Notes: generated by a model not told the origin, from the sequence alone. A DNA stretch of 58,963 nucleotides from Sphingobacteriales bacterium (GCA_027484425.1 JAIXSZ010000046.1:1-58963), one strand, 5' to 3'; counted from the stretch's first letter, positions 1 through 8,244 are shown. A program made the numbers and translations.

Positions 1-661
1 ACCTCAGATCGGCAGAAGCCCCTGCCACACGCACTCATCACTCACCTCACTCATCATCCGCCTCATACTCTCTCACCTCTCAAACACACAAAACCTATAT
101 CACAAACCTTCTTTCTATTGGAAAGATTAGCAGGGACCTCAGATCGGCAGAAGCCCCTGCCACACGCACTCATCACTCACCTCACTCATCATCCGCCTCA
201 TACTCTCTCACCTCTCAAACACACAAAATCTATATCACAAACTCATCTCGTCGCTTCAAAAAGCAGGGACCTCAGATCGGCGGAAGCCCCTGCCACACTC
301 ACTAATCATACACCTCACCCGCCTCATACTCACTCTCACCACCCAAACACACAAAATCAATATCACAAACTCCTCTTGTCGTTTCAGAAAGCAGGGACCT
401 CAGATCGGCAGAAGTCCCTGCCACACGCACTCATCACTCACCTCACTCATCATCCGCCTCATACTCTCCAACCAATCAAACACACAAAACCTATATCACT
501 AAACTCATCTCATCGTTTAAAAAAGCAGGGACCTCAGATCGGCAGAAGCCCCTGCCACACGCACTCATCACTCACCTCACTACTCTCGCTTCTTTTTTTC
601 ACGACACGCAGACCCACGAGATCTACACCACAAAAAATCTTATTAAAGGGCAGGGACAATT
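1..661. repeat. Tandem array of about five imperfect 128-135 bp repeats with a hairpin core
   Basis: The core ACCTCAGATCGGCAGAAG recurs at 1, 136, 269 (one base changed), 397 and 531, giving periods of 135, 133, 128 and 134 bp. A degenerate trace starts near 650. Each complete core is flanked by GCAGGG and CCCTGC, which can pair (130-135 with 155-160 in the second copy). GGCAG and CTGCC (146-150 and 157-161) offer a competing smaller hairpin. In copy four the left arm extends to GCAGGGA and the right to TCCCTGC, so pairing is kept despite a base change. Between cores lies CA-rich, G-poor sequence. The reading frame shifts from copy to copy, so the array is not coding. Bases 662-789 hold nothing recognisable. 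The array is cut by the window edge. Confidence 0.85.
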
Positions 662-789
662 AGCCCGAAAAATCCCCACCCTACTCCACTCATCTATCTA
701 CACAAACCAATCAATTATACACACTCATCTTCATCATACACACTAACACTATATATAAATCAAACCCTAACTGAGCTGCTGAAAGGATT

Positions 790-1494
790 TTACTTCATAG
801 CTATATACTCTAAGAACTCGTTTCTGGTTCTTTCGTTATTAAACTTTCCTTCGAAAAAAGAAGTGATTGTAGCTGAGCCAGTATCTTTTATACCCCTTGA
901 AGACACACACATGTGCTTTGCATCTATTATCACCGCCACATCATTTGTACCAAGAACTTCTTGCAATTCTCTCCCTATCTGTTCTGTCAATCTCTCTTGC
1001 ACTTGTGGGCGTTGGGAATAATACTGTACCAATCTGTTCAATTTAGATAAGCCAATAACCTTTCCACCAGAAATATAGGCTATGTGTGCTTTGCCATATA
1101 TAGGTACAAAATGGTGCTCGCAATTGCTATATAGAGTTATATCTTTTTCTACAAGCATTTGTTTGTATTGATACTTATTGTCAAACAATGCAATTTTGGG
1201 TTTGTTCTTCGGATTTAGACCTGAGAATATTTCCTGCACGTACATTTTGGCTACTCTTGCTGGTGTACCAGTAAGGCTTTCATCGTTTAGATCAAGACCC
1301 AATGTTTCCATTATTTCGCGAAAATGAAATTCTATTCTTTCAATCTTTTCTTCGTCACTCAATTTAAATGCGTCAGCGCGCAATGGCGTTTCAACACCTG
1401 TGTAAATATGGTCGTCACCTATTTCATCTATAGATAATCCATTAAGGGTTATTCTATTATGCAGGGTATTCAACAAAGTTTCTGTCTGTTTCAT
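790..1494 (-). CDS. folE: GTP cyclohydrolase I
   Basis: It converts GTP to 7,8-dihydroneopterin triphosphate, the entry step to folate and other pterins, as a cytosolic homodecamer. The zinc and active-site motif NCEHHFVP, the GLSKLNRLV helix, the RPQVQERLT segment and the later KHMCVSSRG stretch (third zinc ligand Cys) are all present, so the enzyme looks intact. I start it at the ATG at 1494, giving 234 residues, the usual size. A longer frame opens at 1527 but runs further into the upstream gene. Even so it overlaps the end of the pterin synthase by 38 bp, so the two are surely co-transcribed and probably translationally coupled. The product is the substrate of the neighbouring enzyme. Confidence 0.96.
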   Translation of the reverse strand: MKQTETLLNTLHNRITLNGLSIDEIGDDHIYTGVETPLRADAFKLSDEEKIERIEFHFREIMETLGLDLNDESLTGTPARVAKMYVQEIFSGLNPKNKPKIALFDNKYQYKQMLVEKDITLYSNCEHHFVPIYGKAHIAYISGGKVIGLSKLNRLVQYYSQRPQVQERLTEQIGRELQEVLGTNDVAVIIDAKHMCVSSRGIKDTGSATITSFFEGKFNNERTRNEFLEYIAMK

Positions 1495-1867
1495 AGAGTG
1501 TAATTTTAATTTCGAATTGTGAGTCAATTTTGTTTCTCAATTTGTTGTAGATAACCACTGCAACGTTTTCGGTAGTAGGATTTAATTCACCAAATTCTGG
1601 AACATCTAGGTTTAGATTTTTGTGATCAAACTTATCTAGTATTTCTTCATTTATTAATTTACTGAGGTATTTGGTATCTATTACATATCCAGTTACTGGA
1701 TTTATGACACCTGTAACTTTCACCCACAAATCATAGTTGTGACCATGATAGTGTGGATTGTTGCATTTTCCAAAAAGTATAGCATTCTCCTCTGCTGAAA
1801 GGCTGCTATTGTGCAACCTGTGCGCGGCATTAAAATGCTCTTTTCTGATGACTGAAATTTTGTTCAT
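1457..1867 (-). CDS. 6-pyruvoyl-tetrahydropterin synthase / 6-carboxytetrahydropterin synthase family
   Basis: This 136-residue protein is a complete PTPS/QueD-family enzyme acting on dihydroneopterin triphosphate. His16, His41 and His43 are the expected zinc ligands and Cys35 the catalytic cysteine. The spacing is C-x5-HGH (FGKCNNP followed by HYHGHNY), which from knowledge of the family is the arrangement of true PTPS, as in animals. QueD of queuosine synthesis has C-x3-HGH. The PTTENVAV segment is also typical. It is first in a two-gene operon with folE, which makes its substrate. A role in tetrahydrobiopterin-like cofactor synthesis is therefore inferred, but a queuosine role is not excluded because no queC, queE or sepiapterin reductase gene is in the window. 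Automatic annotation would probably call it queD. Confidence 0.88.
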   Translation of the reverse strand: MNKISVIRKEHFNAAHRLHNSSLSAEENAILFGKCNNPHYHGHNYDLWVKVTGVINPVTGYVIDTKYLSKLINEEILDKFDHKNLNLDVPEFGELNPTTENVAVVIYNKLRNKIDSQFEIKITLYETDRNFVEYPA

Positions 1868-1903
1868 TTTTTTAAACAGCCAGTTGTTTTGCTGTTGATG
1901 ATG

Positions 1904-1936
1904 TAAAAGTAGTAGTTATTTTGTTTAGTTTTTCAA
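1904..1936 (-). promoter_or_regulatory. Promoter of the pterin operon
   Basis: Read on the minus strand: TTG, a 22 bp spacer, then TACTTTTA (7 of 8 matches to the Bacteroidota -7 box TAnnTTTG). The implied start site lies about 30 bp upstream of the synthase ATG at 1867. The -33 element sits inside the inverted repeat at 1928-1978. Confidence 0.5.
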
Positions 1937-1978
1937 TGATTTTGTTAAACAAAACCAATAATACAAAAATTGAAAAAC
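1928..1978. promoter_or_regulatory. Nested inverted repeats, candidate operator
   Basis: Outer arms are GTTTTTCAAT (1928-1937) and ATTGAAAAAC (1969-1978), a perfect 10 bp inverted repeat. Inside it, TTTTGTTAAACAAAA (1940-1954) is a perfect 7+1+7 palindrome. The outer left arm covers the -33 element of the pterin promoter, which would suit a repressor site. The binding protein is unknown. Apart from this and a -7 box at 2322, the 485 bp between 1868 and 2352 show nothing recognisable. Confidence 0.5.
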
Positions 1979-2321
1979 ATAGAATGCCTGAAAAGTGCTA
2001 CTGGAGAGGGTTTTAGAGGATACAGATCTATTTATAGGTATTATCTATTGATTTATAAAGCAGCTTAAAATAACAATAATATATAATTTAAAGGAGAAAA
2101 AAGAGTTTAAAAATGAACAAAATGATTCCGTTCAAGATGAATTATTGTTCATAATTTTGCGATAATTATTAAACAATACAGTAAATAGGTTTTGTAGACA
2201 TTTTCTTTAGAACAACCCTGATCAACCAACAATTTTGCTGTATTGAGTACAAAAAGAACATGAATGGTATACTATTGTTAATTATGGTATGCAATATGCA
2301 GAACAGACAGTAAAAGAGGGG

Positions 2322-2329
2322 TACTTTTG
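2322..2329 (+). promoter_or_regulatory. Possible -7 box of the ABC transporter operon
   Basis: TACTTTTG matches TAnnTTTG exactly and lies 23 bp before the TTG start at 2353. No TTG element is found at the right distance upstream, so only half of a promoter is visible. Confidence 0.35.
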
Positions 2330-2352
2330 AATAATATTTCAATCAATTTGCT

Positions 2353-3285
2353 TTGAAACCAATATTAGAGGTTAACGCACTAACGAAATCATTCAAAACT
2401 TTTAAAGCAGTAGACAATTTATCGTTTACTATACAGCATGGAGAAGTTTATGGATTTCTGGGACAAAATGGAGCTGGGAAAAGCACTACTATGCGAATGC
2501 TGCTAGGGTTAATTTTTCCAGACAGCGGTACCATATCCATCAATGGATATGAATTTAACAACGGCAGGAGACACCTACTAAAAAGTATTGGTGCCATCAT
2601 AGAGCGCCCAGATATGTATGGTTACTTGTCGGGGTGGGACAACCTGAAAATATTTGCCACTCTTAGTGATAGCAAGATAACCAAAGACAGACTCTATGAA
2701 GTGCTAGAAATAGTGGGCCTGAAGGGCAGAGAAAAAGACAAATTTAAGGCTTACTCACAAGGAATGAAGCAAAGGTTAGGGATTGCAATAGCGATGGCTC
2801 ACAATCCTGACCTACTGATACTGGACGAACCCACAAACGGACTAGACCCACAAGGCATAGCAGAGATAAGGGCACTTATAGTTTCGCTAAGCAGAGACCA
2901 TGGCAAGACGATACTGGTGTCGTCGCACTTGCTGCATGAGGTGGAACAAATGGCCACCAGTATGCTGATAATACACAAAGGAAAAAAAGTAAGTGATGGC
3001 AGACTTAGCGATCTGATGAATCCGGATGAAACACTGATAGAGGTAAACATAAGACCAAACAACGACCTAGCACAATTGCTGAGCGGAAGCGTATGGGGAC
3101 AATTAACTGTGAGCCAAACTGAAGAACAAATAGTACTGAAAATGAACCCCAAAATAGTACCAGAACTGAACCGCTGGCTGGTAGATAACAGAATAGACGT
3201 ATTGAGCATCAGCTCCAGACATTCATTTGAAGCTTACTTTTTAAACATTACCAATGATACAACTACTGCGAATAGAGCTATATAA
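2353..3285 (+). CDS. ABC-2 type transporter, ATP-binding subunit
   Basis: This 310-residue ATPase powers the permease encoded next. The Walker A motif GQNGAGKST, the signature YSQGMKQRLG, the Walker B with catalytic Glu in LLILDEPTNGLDP, and the switch His in VSSHLL are intact. The C-terminal 90 residues form the variable domain common in drug and antibiotic exporters of the CcmA/YhaQ type. The start codon is TTG: an in-frame stop lies 21 bp upstream and the domain begins at once, so nothing is missing. The end overlaps the permease gene by 32 bp. Together with the LolA-like gene this is a three-gene operon. The substrate is unknown; I see no specific match to the gliding transporter GldA. 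Confidence 0.9.
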   Translation: MKPILEVNALTKSFKTFKAVDNLSFTIQHGEVYGFLGQNGAGKSTTMRMLLGLIFPDSGTISINGYEFNNGRRHLLKSIGAIIERPDMYGYLSGWDNLKIFATLSDSKITKDRLYEVLEIVGLKGREKDKFKAYSQGMKQRLGIAIAMAHNPDLLILDEPTNGLDPQGIAEIRALIVSLSRDHGKTILVSSHLLHEVEQMATSMLIIHKGKKVSDGRLSDLMNPDETLIEVNIRPNNDLAQLLSGSVWGQLTVSQTEEQIVLKMNPKIVPELNRWLVDNRIDVLSISSRHSFEAYFLNITNDTTTANRAI

Positions 3286-4093
3286 GATATTTAAACGACC
3301 AAGAACATACATCAGCTTTGGTATAGTGACGGCTATAACGTTTGTGATACAACTGGCTATGCTATCGGACGGAAATTCGTTTGTGAACTTTGCGCTGCAA
3401 GGTGTAAACGAACAGTTTGACATAAGGGGTAACATATTGAATGGCTACTTGATAACGTACATCATACTACAGTCGTTGCTGATACACATTCCACTATTGG
3501 TGGCTCTTGTAGCCGGAGACTCGCTGGCAGGAGAGGCTAACTCAGGCACATTGAGGCTACTACTCACAAAGCCCATATCGCGACTGAAACTAGTGATGGC
3601 AAAATTCATCAGTAGTTTTATCTATACAGTACTGCTCATCATGTGGCTGGCTGGTGTAGCACTGGTACTATCCTTGGTGTTATTTGGTAAGGGGGATATG
3701 ATAAACCTGAAAAGTGATGCCTTTGTAATGATACTACAAGACGACATAATGTGGCGATATGGAGCAGCATTTTTGTTTGCAGTACTAGCCATGACAACCA
3801 TTGCTGCGCTGTCTATATTGCTATCTGCATTTGCCGACAACGCCATAGGCCCAGTCATAAGCACTATGGGCGTGGTAGTGGTGCTGACTATTATGTCTAA
3901 CCTGGAATTACCGATATTCAACGTAATAAAACCTTACCTATTCACTACCCACATTATAGGCTGGAAGGGATTCTTTGACGACCCAGTGCCGTATGCTGCC
4001 ATTACACGATCGGTGGTGGTATTGGTATTATATACAGTGGGATTTTTAGGCACAACAGTGCTTTACTTCAACAAAAAAGATATAAAATCATGA
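3254..4093 (+). CDS. ABC-2 type transporter, permease subunit
   Basis: This 279-residue inner-membrane protein has about six hydrophobic segments (near residues 18-36, 60-85, 105-140, 165-195, 200-220 and 250-270). It also has the short charged N-terminus (LRIELYKIFKRPRTY) typical of ABC-2 permeases. The segment DSLAGEANSGTLRLLLTKPISR is the conserved cytoplasmic coupling region of the family (E-x-G-T-L-x-x-L-L-x-x-P-I-S-R). It overlaps the ATPase gene at its start and shares an ATGA stop/start with the next gene, so expression is coupled at both ends. The transported substrate cannot be read from the sequence. Confidence 0.88.
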   Translation: MIQLLRIELYKIFKRPRTYISFGIVTAITFVIQLAMLSDGNSFVNFALQGVNEQFDIRGNILNGYLITYIILQSLLIHIPLLVALVAGDSLAGEANSGTLRLLLTKPISRLKLVMAKFISSFIYTVLLIMWLAGVALVLSLVLFGKGDMINLKSDAFVMILQDDIMWRYGAAFLFAVLAMTTIAALSILLSAFADNAIGPVISTMGVVVVLTIMSNLELPIFNVIKPYLFTTHIIGWKGFFDDPVPYAAITRSVVVLVLYTVGFLGTTVLYFNKKDIKS

Positions 4094-4827
4094 GAAAAGG
4101 AATAGTGATAATAGTACTGCTACTACAACAACTAGCAGTGACAGCAAGGGATATAGATGGCACGAAATTGTTTGAAACGCTGAGAACTAAGGTACTTTCA
4201 GTGAGAGACTATACTGCTGAGGTGAAAATGAAGATAAATGTCAACTATATGAAGATACCACCACTGGCGGGAACACTATACTATAAAAGCCCGGACAAGA
4301 TGAGGCTGGAGCGTCATGGTGGTTTGTCTATATTACCTAAAAAGAACATAAACTTGACCCTGCGCAACCTGATACCAAATGGGAATGTAATGGTAATAGA
4401 CGTAGGCAACACAACCATAGGCAACAGGCAGGTGAGGATACTAAAAGTAGTGCCAGAAGACGACAATAGTGGTATAGTGCTGACCAAGATTTGGATAGAC
4501 GAGGCTGACATGGTAGCAGTAAGAACTGAAACCACTACCCGAAATGACGGTACAATAATAATGGACTTGGAATATGCTAAATACATCCCTTACTCACTAC
4601 CCGATAAGATGACCATTCATCTGGACCTGAAAGGGTATAAACTACCGAAGGGTGTGACTATGGACTATGACGACCTGCCTGAGACTAAAGTAGCAAAGGA
4701 TGCAAAAGAAGGAAAAAACCAGAAAGGAACTATACAAATAAACTATCTGAAATACGAAATTAATAAAGGTATAAGCGACAAAGTGTTTGAGGTAGATGAC
4801 AGAGAGAAACGGCAAACGAAACAATAA
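4090..4827 (+). CDS. LolA-like outer-membrane lipoprotein carrier/sorting family protein
   Basis: A 245-residue protein with a signal peptide (MRKGIVIIVLLLQQLAVTAR) and no lipobox, so probably periplasmic. The body has the LolA/LolB-like pattern: an early segment ending in YTAEVKMKI, then GTLYYKSPDKMRLE, VMVIDVGN, and a late strand with KIWIDEADMVAVRTE. It is translationally coupled (ATGA) to an ABC-2 permease, which suggests it binds a lipophilic molecule handled by that transporter. This is inferred from context; the true LolCDE exporter is a different ABC family. The C-terminus is lysine-rich and may be disordered. Confidence 0.7.
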   Translation: MRKGIVIIVLLLQQLAVTARDIDGTKLFETLRTKVLSVRDYTAEVKMKINVNYMKIPPLAGTLYYKSPDKMRLERHGGLSILPKKNINLTLRNLIPNGNVMVIDVGNTTIGNRQVRILKVVPEDDNSGIVLTKIWIDEADMVAVRTETTTRNDGTIIMDLEYAKYIPYSLPDKMTIHLDLKGYKLPKGVTMDYDDLPETKVAKDAKEGKNQKGTIQINYLKYEINKGISDKVFEVDDREKRQTKQ

Positions 4828-4919
4828 AAGCTACCAGTGTCTACTGTTTCAACCGTTGGGTAATGAAGTGGTAATGAAATGATAAAAGGGGGATATTGGA
4901 GGTAATGTGAGATACAAAG

Positions 4920-4952
4920 TTGTGTTTTCATAGAAAAAATCTGTTACTTTAT
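4920..4952 (+). promoter_or_regulatory. Promoter of the OmpA-domain gene
   Basis: TTG at 4920-4922, a 22 bp spacer and TACTTTAT at 4945-4952 resemble TTTG/TAnnTTTG. The -7 box ends 14 bp before the ATG, so the leader would be very short. Confidence 0.4.
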
Positions 4953-4966
4953 ACTATCGTTGGCAG

Positions 4967-5842
4967 ATGTATAAAACAACACTATACATATTACTCTTAT
5001 TATCTACTCTTTCTGCCCAAGCGCAGAAGGTGACTGATACATTCAAGTTATTCTTTGACCTGAATGTACCTACCTTGAATCAGAAAATGGAGAAAAAGAT
5101 TGACTTGCTCATTTATAACGATAAAATAATAAATGGTAGCAATGTGACAATAGTAGGCTACGCAGACTTTCTAGGGTCTGAAAGCTACAATAAAAACCTG
5201 TCTATGAAACGCGCTGAGAACGTGCGCGACTATCTGGTAAAATATGGCATTAACGAAAGCAACATAACGCTATGTGTAGGTAGAGGAAAGATAGAACGAG
5301 CAGGTATGACTGACAAAGGAGGATATGCAGTAGACCGCCGCGTAGATATAGTAGTAAACAACAAAACCACCAAGAAAAAAGAAACACCTAAGTACACTAA
5401 AACCAACAGAAAAGATACTGCCAAACGGGTGAGAATAACTAGCATAGATGAAATGAAAAACCTGAAAGCCGGTTCGGTTTTCAAGCTAGATAATGTTTAC
5501 TTTCCGGCAGACAGGCATATCATGCGGACTGAATCTCAACCAGCACTGGATCAATTGTTTAAAGTAATGAAACAAAATCCAAATTTAAAAATCAGTATAG
5601 AGGGGCATGTATGCTGCATTAAAGATACACCTGACGCGCTGGATATTGACACCTTTGAACCTCAGCTATCTGTAAACAGAGCAAAAGCGATATTTCAGTA
5701 TCTTACGTCAAGAGGAATAGACACCAGCAGGCTCAGCTATATAGGGTATGGTAGAAGGCGACCTATGGTAGATCCCGAATTGAGTGAAGAAGATGCTGAA
5801 AAAAACAGACGTGTGGAAATAAGAATCCTAGAAAACGAATAA
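4967..5842 (+). CDS. Protein with two OmpA-like peptidoglycan-binding domains
   Basis: This 291-residue exported protein has a signal peptide (ending SAQAQ) and two OmpA C-terminal domains in tandem. The first (about residues 28-120) has VTIVGYADFLGSESYNKNLSMKRAENV and ends with DRRVDIVV. The second (about 160-290) has ISIEGHV, LSVNRAKAIFQYL, YIGYGRRRP and NRRVEIRI. The Asp and Arg that hold diaminopimelate in this fold (A-D-x-x-G and N-R-R-V) are recognisable in both, though the second domain has Cys-Cys and an insertion after GHV. A lysine-rich linker (about 125-150) joins them. There is no beta-barrel domain, so it is periplasmic or peptidoglycan-attached rather than a porin. It has its own promoter and terminator. 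Confidence 0.88.
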   Translation: MYKTTLYILLLLSTLSAQAQKVTDTFKLFFDLNVPTLNQKMEKKIDLLIYNDKIINGSNVTIVGYADFLGSESYNKNLSMKRAENVRDYLVKYGINESNITLCVGRGKIERAGMTDKGGYAVDRRVDIVVNNKTTKKKETPKYTKTNRKDTAKRVRITSIDEMKNLKAGSVFKLDNVYFPADRHIMRTESQPALDQLFKVMKQNPNLKISIEGHVCCIKDTPDALDIDTFEPQLSVNRAKAIFQYLTSRGIDTSRLSYIGYGRRRPMVDPELSEEDAEKNRRVEIRILENE

Positions 5843-5878
5843 TACTCACCAGTGCAACAGAAACTTTGGTGAGTATTA
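5840..5878. terminator. Perfect 12 bp hairpin after the OmpA-domain gene
   Basis: TAATACTCACCA (5840-5851) pairs perfectly with TGGTGAGTATTA (5867-5878). The left arm contains the TAA stop. No U-run follows, so it may protect the mRNA end rather than terminate on its own. Confidence 0.55.
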
Positions 5879-5908
5879 CAATGAATAAAGTGGATTCATC
5901 TTCTTCAA

Positions 5909-6436
5909 CTATACCGCTTTAGAAGATTGCTGAAATGTAACTCTTCCAGCCAACCAGCTACTGCTAATAGGTACTAACCAATTGCTCAGTAATTCAGCTT
6001 TGTTGGTTACAATATTATTAAACAACAACGTATCCTCATTGATATAACCCTTGTCTATAGCATATTGCACCTGAGCAAAAGGCAACATTTCAGCTTTGCC
6101 TTTAATCAAAAAAGTGATCATCATTCTGTCGAAAAAATTGACATCATACTGTCTCTCCAAGCTTTTTACTACCCGCACAGAACTATCGGTACTACAACCG
6201 CTCACGGCTTCGTTTGTTTCATCGGCAATGACCACTACGAACTGCCTAAAAAGCAAACCTGCCCAACCTTTTACCGGGCTACCATGTGTTTGCCATTGGG
6301 TATAAAACTGCAATAGTTGTTCGTTGACCTCCGCAGCTTCTTTTTCTATAAATGCACGACTGCACTGGTACACCCAAACTTTGGAATGATCTGGAAAATT
6401 TGCCGGAATAAGACTGATTAACTCTTGTACTTGCAT
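5909..6436 (-). CDS. Conserved Bacteroidota protein of unknown function (often mislabelled ABC transporter ATPase)
   Basis: A 175-residue soluble protein. The pattern VWVYQCSRAF, EVNEQLLQFYTQWQTHG, LLFRQFVVVIADE, GCSTDSSVRVVKSLE, NFFDRMMI is one I recognise as a Bacteroidota-wide family. Databases often give it the name ABC transporter ATPase although it has no Walker motifs. The conserved GCSTDSS motif may be functional. The frame opens 14 codons earlier at 6478, but family members begin at the M-Q-V-Q-E-L-I segment, so I start at 6436. It lies just downstream of the DUF2851 gene on the same strand (47 bp gap), probably as an operon. Function unknown. Confidence 0.75.
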   Translation of the reverse strand: MQVQELISLIPANFPDHSKVWVYQCSRAFIEKEAAEVNEQLLQFYTQWQTHGSPVKGWAGLLFRQFVVVIADETNEAVSGCSTDSSVRVVKSLERQYDVNFFDRMMITFLIKGKAEMLPFAQVQYAIDKGYINEDTLLFNNIVTNKAELLSNWLVPISSSWLAGRVTFQQSSKAV

Positions 6437-6483
6437 ACCGCAAAGGTAAGGAGTAAAATGAATAGCGCCACAATGCAACTACC

Positions 6484-7761
6484 CTACTTAACCATCTTCA
6501 GTACATTAAGTCCTATTGTGCATTCGAGGCACCTTTTGGCTGTACAGTACTTATTGTAAAGCTGCAATAATGCCTGCGATTGAGCGGCTGTGTTGACAGT
6601 CCATCCTTCTTCCTGCCATATACGTGTAATATTGTTTTTCTCGGCAGGAATAGCCTCTAATAACTGTAGCGCACGCTCTTGCATACTGATAGTATCTTGT
6701 CTGGCAGCATACAAAAACTGTATGGGTGCTACAGTATTGATAATAATATTTTCAACCGAACTTCTACCGATAGACTTTACCGATGGTGTTTCTTGCTGGC
6801 TATCAAACCTATAATGAGTATCCCAGTAAGAACTTGCCTTAACGTCGAGCAGGGGTAGCATATCTGCTAAAGAATGTACCTCTATAATCTGCGAAAACAA
6901 GTGTACAGACCTATGGATTAGTGCTGCATACTGGGCTATGCGAATAGTAGGAAAATTGACTGGGCGCATGCGTAGAAACTTCCATAATGAACCAGAAATG
7001 GGTTTCAGTTTGTACTTCTTTTGAAGGTACTCATATTCACGTTGCAGCTCGCGCGGATAATCATCCTCAAAATCGTCGGTGAGCATACCTGCCTGACCAA
7101 AAAGTAACGCTTCCAGCTGTAGTAAATTATCTTTGTGACGAGTTGCTACGTTGAGCGGTAGCGACTGTGCCAGTAACAGAAAAGGTGTGGCGTTTGTCTT
7201 AAAACCAAAATTAGCTGCCATTCGCCAATACAATAAGTTTCTCCAGTCATCGGCAGAATTTTCTAATAAAACATTCCACTCTGACAATTTTTGTTCCCAT
7301 CTTTCAGCCAACAATCTGCTCAGCCACCCTTCCTTAGTTATGTCTCTAACACTAGTATGCAATCCTGAGCAGGGTAGCTTCTGAGTGGTTGTTACCAATC
7401 CTGCATAACGTGATATGACCTCTGGTGCTATATGCTGCTCCAACACTAAAGTAGGAGTATCTGGTGTGCTGTCTTCTACATCATTTTGGTAAACTACGTG
7501 CAAAATGAGGGTTTTGTAGGCAGCGTCGTTTTGATGACCATGCCTCAACCAGTCGCTGCTACGCGTGTGCAACTCTACATTACCTACCAATAATGTATTG
7601 CCTACTTTAACCTTAGCCTCCAGAAAGTCAGGCCCAGCATCTCTGTTGATTCTCCCAGGAAAAACTATTGTAACAACATCTCCGGCAGTTGTTGACAACC
7701 CTACGGAATTGTACAAACTATGTTGCCAAATAAATTGAAGAAGCACCTCATTCATAGTCAT
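6484..7761 (-). CDS. DUF2851 family protein
   Basis: A 425-residue, apparently complete protein of the Bacteroidota DUF2851 family. The N-terminal signature includes GRINRDAGPDFLEAKVKVG, then VGNVELHTRSSDWLRHGHQND, then ILHVVYQND. This pattern of conserved Asn, Asp, His and Glu residues looks like an active site of an enzyme fold. The C-terminus has the basic segment KRCLECTIG with two Cys. No signal peptide or membrane segment is seen. Either of two nearby Met codons (7761 or 7755) could start it. Function unknown. The next gene follows after 47 bp and is probably co-transcribed. Confidence 0.85.
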   Translation of the reverse strand: MTMNEVLLQFIWQHSLYNSVGLSTTAGDVVTIVFPGRINRDAGPDFLEAKVKVGNTLLVGNVELHTRSSDWLRHGHQNDAAYKTLILHVVYQNDVEDSTPDTPTLVLEQHIAPEVISRYAGLVTTTQKLPCSGLHTSVRDITKEGWLSRLLAERWEQKLSEWNVLLENSADDWRNLLYWRMAANFGFKTNATPFLLLAQSLPLNVATRHKDNLLQLEALLFGQAGMLTDDFEDDYPRELQREYEYLQKKYKLKPISGSLWKFLRMRPVNFPTIRIAQYAALIHRSVHLFSQIIEVHSLADMLPLLDVKASSYWDTHYRFDSQQETPSVKSIGRSSVENIIINTVAPIQFLYAARQDTISMQERALQLLEAIPAEKNNITRIWQEEGWTVNTAAQSQALLQLYNKYCTAKRCLECTIGLNVLKMVK

Positions 7762-7894
7762 AGGTATTGCTTGAGTCTCTATTTTCTAGATATCGCTTTA
7801 TTTCAAACAAATATGATTGAGATAAAAGACCTAAAGTTGTAAAGATAAAGATTACCTATCACTACAGAAAAAACAAGGAAAATGTAAATGAACA

Positions 7895-8194
7895 TTACCT
7901 AAAGCAAATAAAGACATACACAATGCATGCGCCTACTAACAATACATTGAAAAAGTAGGTTATTTTGTTTGTTTTGATGTAGAAGTTTTTTTCCTTTTTT
8001 GATGGGGAATTCGAAATTAGGCTTTTACTGTATAACCTGAATGCTTTATAATGCACTGGTCTGGCATTATGCTTTTGCCTATATGCACGCAACTGCAGTT
8101 GAATAACAATAGAATATGTAATATATAAAGCAACAAAAGTAATGAAGGTTAATGATATAAAATCATGGCTAATTTGCTGTAGAAGACTGTGCAT
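7895..8194 (-). CDS. Small two-helix membrane protein of unknown function
   Basis: This 99-residue protein has two hydrophobic segments (about residues 13-32 and 80-97) separated by a basic loop rich in Lys, Arg and Tyr. The basic loop would lie in the cytoplasm with both ends outside. I do not recognise a family. A good promoter (8245-8273) sits at the right distance upstream, which supports it as a real gene. It stands alone between DUF2851 and the response regulator. Confidence 0.5.
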   Translation of the reverse strand: MHSLLQQISHDFISLTFITFVALYITYSIVIQLQLRAYRQKHNARPVHYKAFRLYSKSLISNSPSKKEKNFYIKTNKITYFFNVLLVGACIVYVFICFR

Positions 8195-8244
8195 GTATGG
8201 TTGATACCCTTATCAGTGTAGGGTGACACTTGTATTATCTTATA

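Noticed and set aside
1-661. CRISPR array
   Set aside because: The repeat units are 128-135 bp with diverged spacers and no conserved short repeat of 20-40 bp at a constant 60-75 bp pitch. No cas genes are present.
118-663. Open reading frame of 181 codons across the left repeat array
   Set aside because: It is rich in His, Thr and Pro only because the DNA repeat is CA-rich. The repeat period is not a multiple of three, so each copy is read in a different frame, and the composition is not protein-like.
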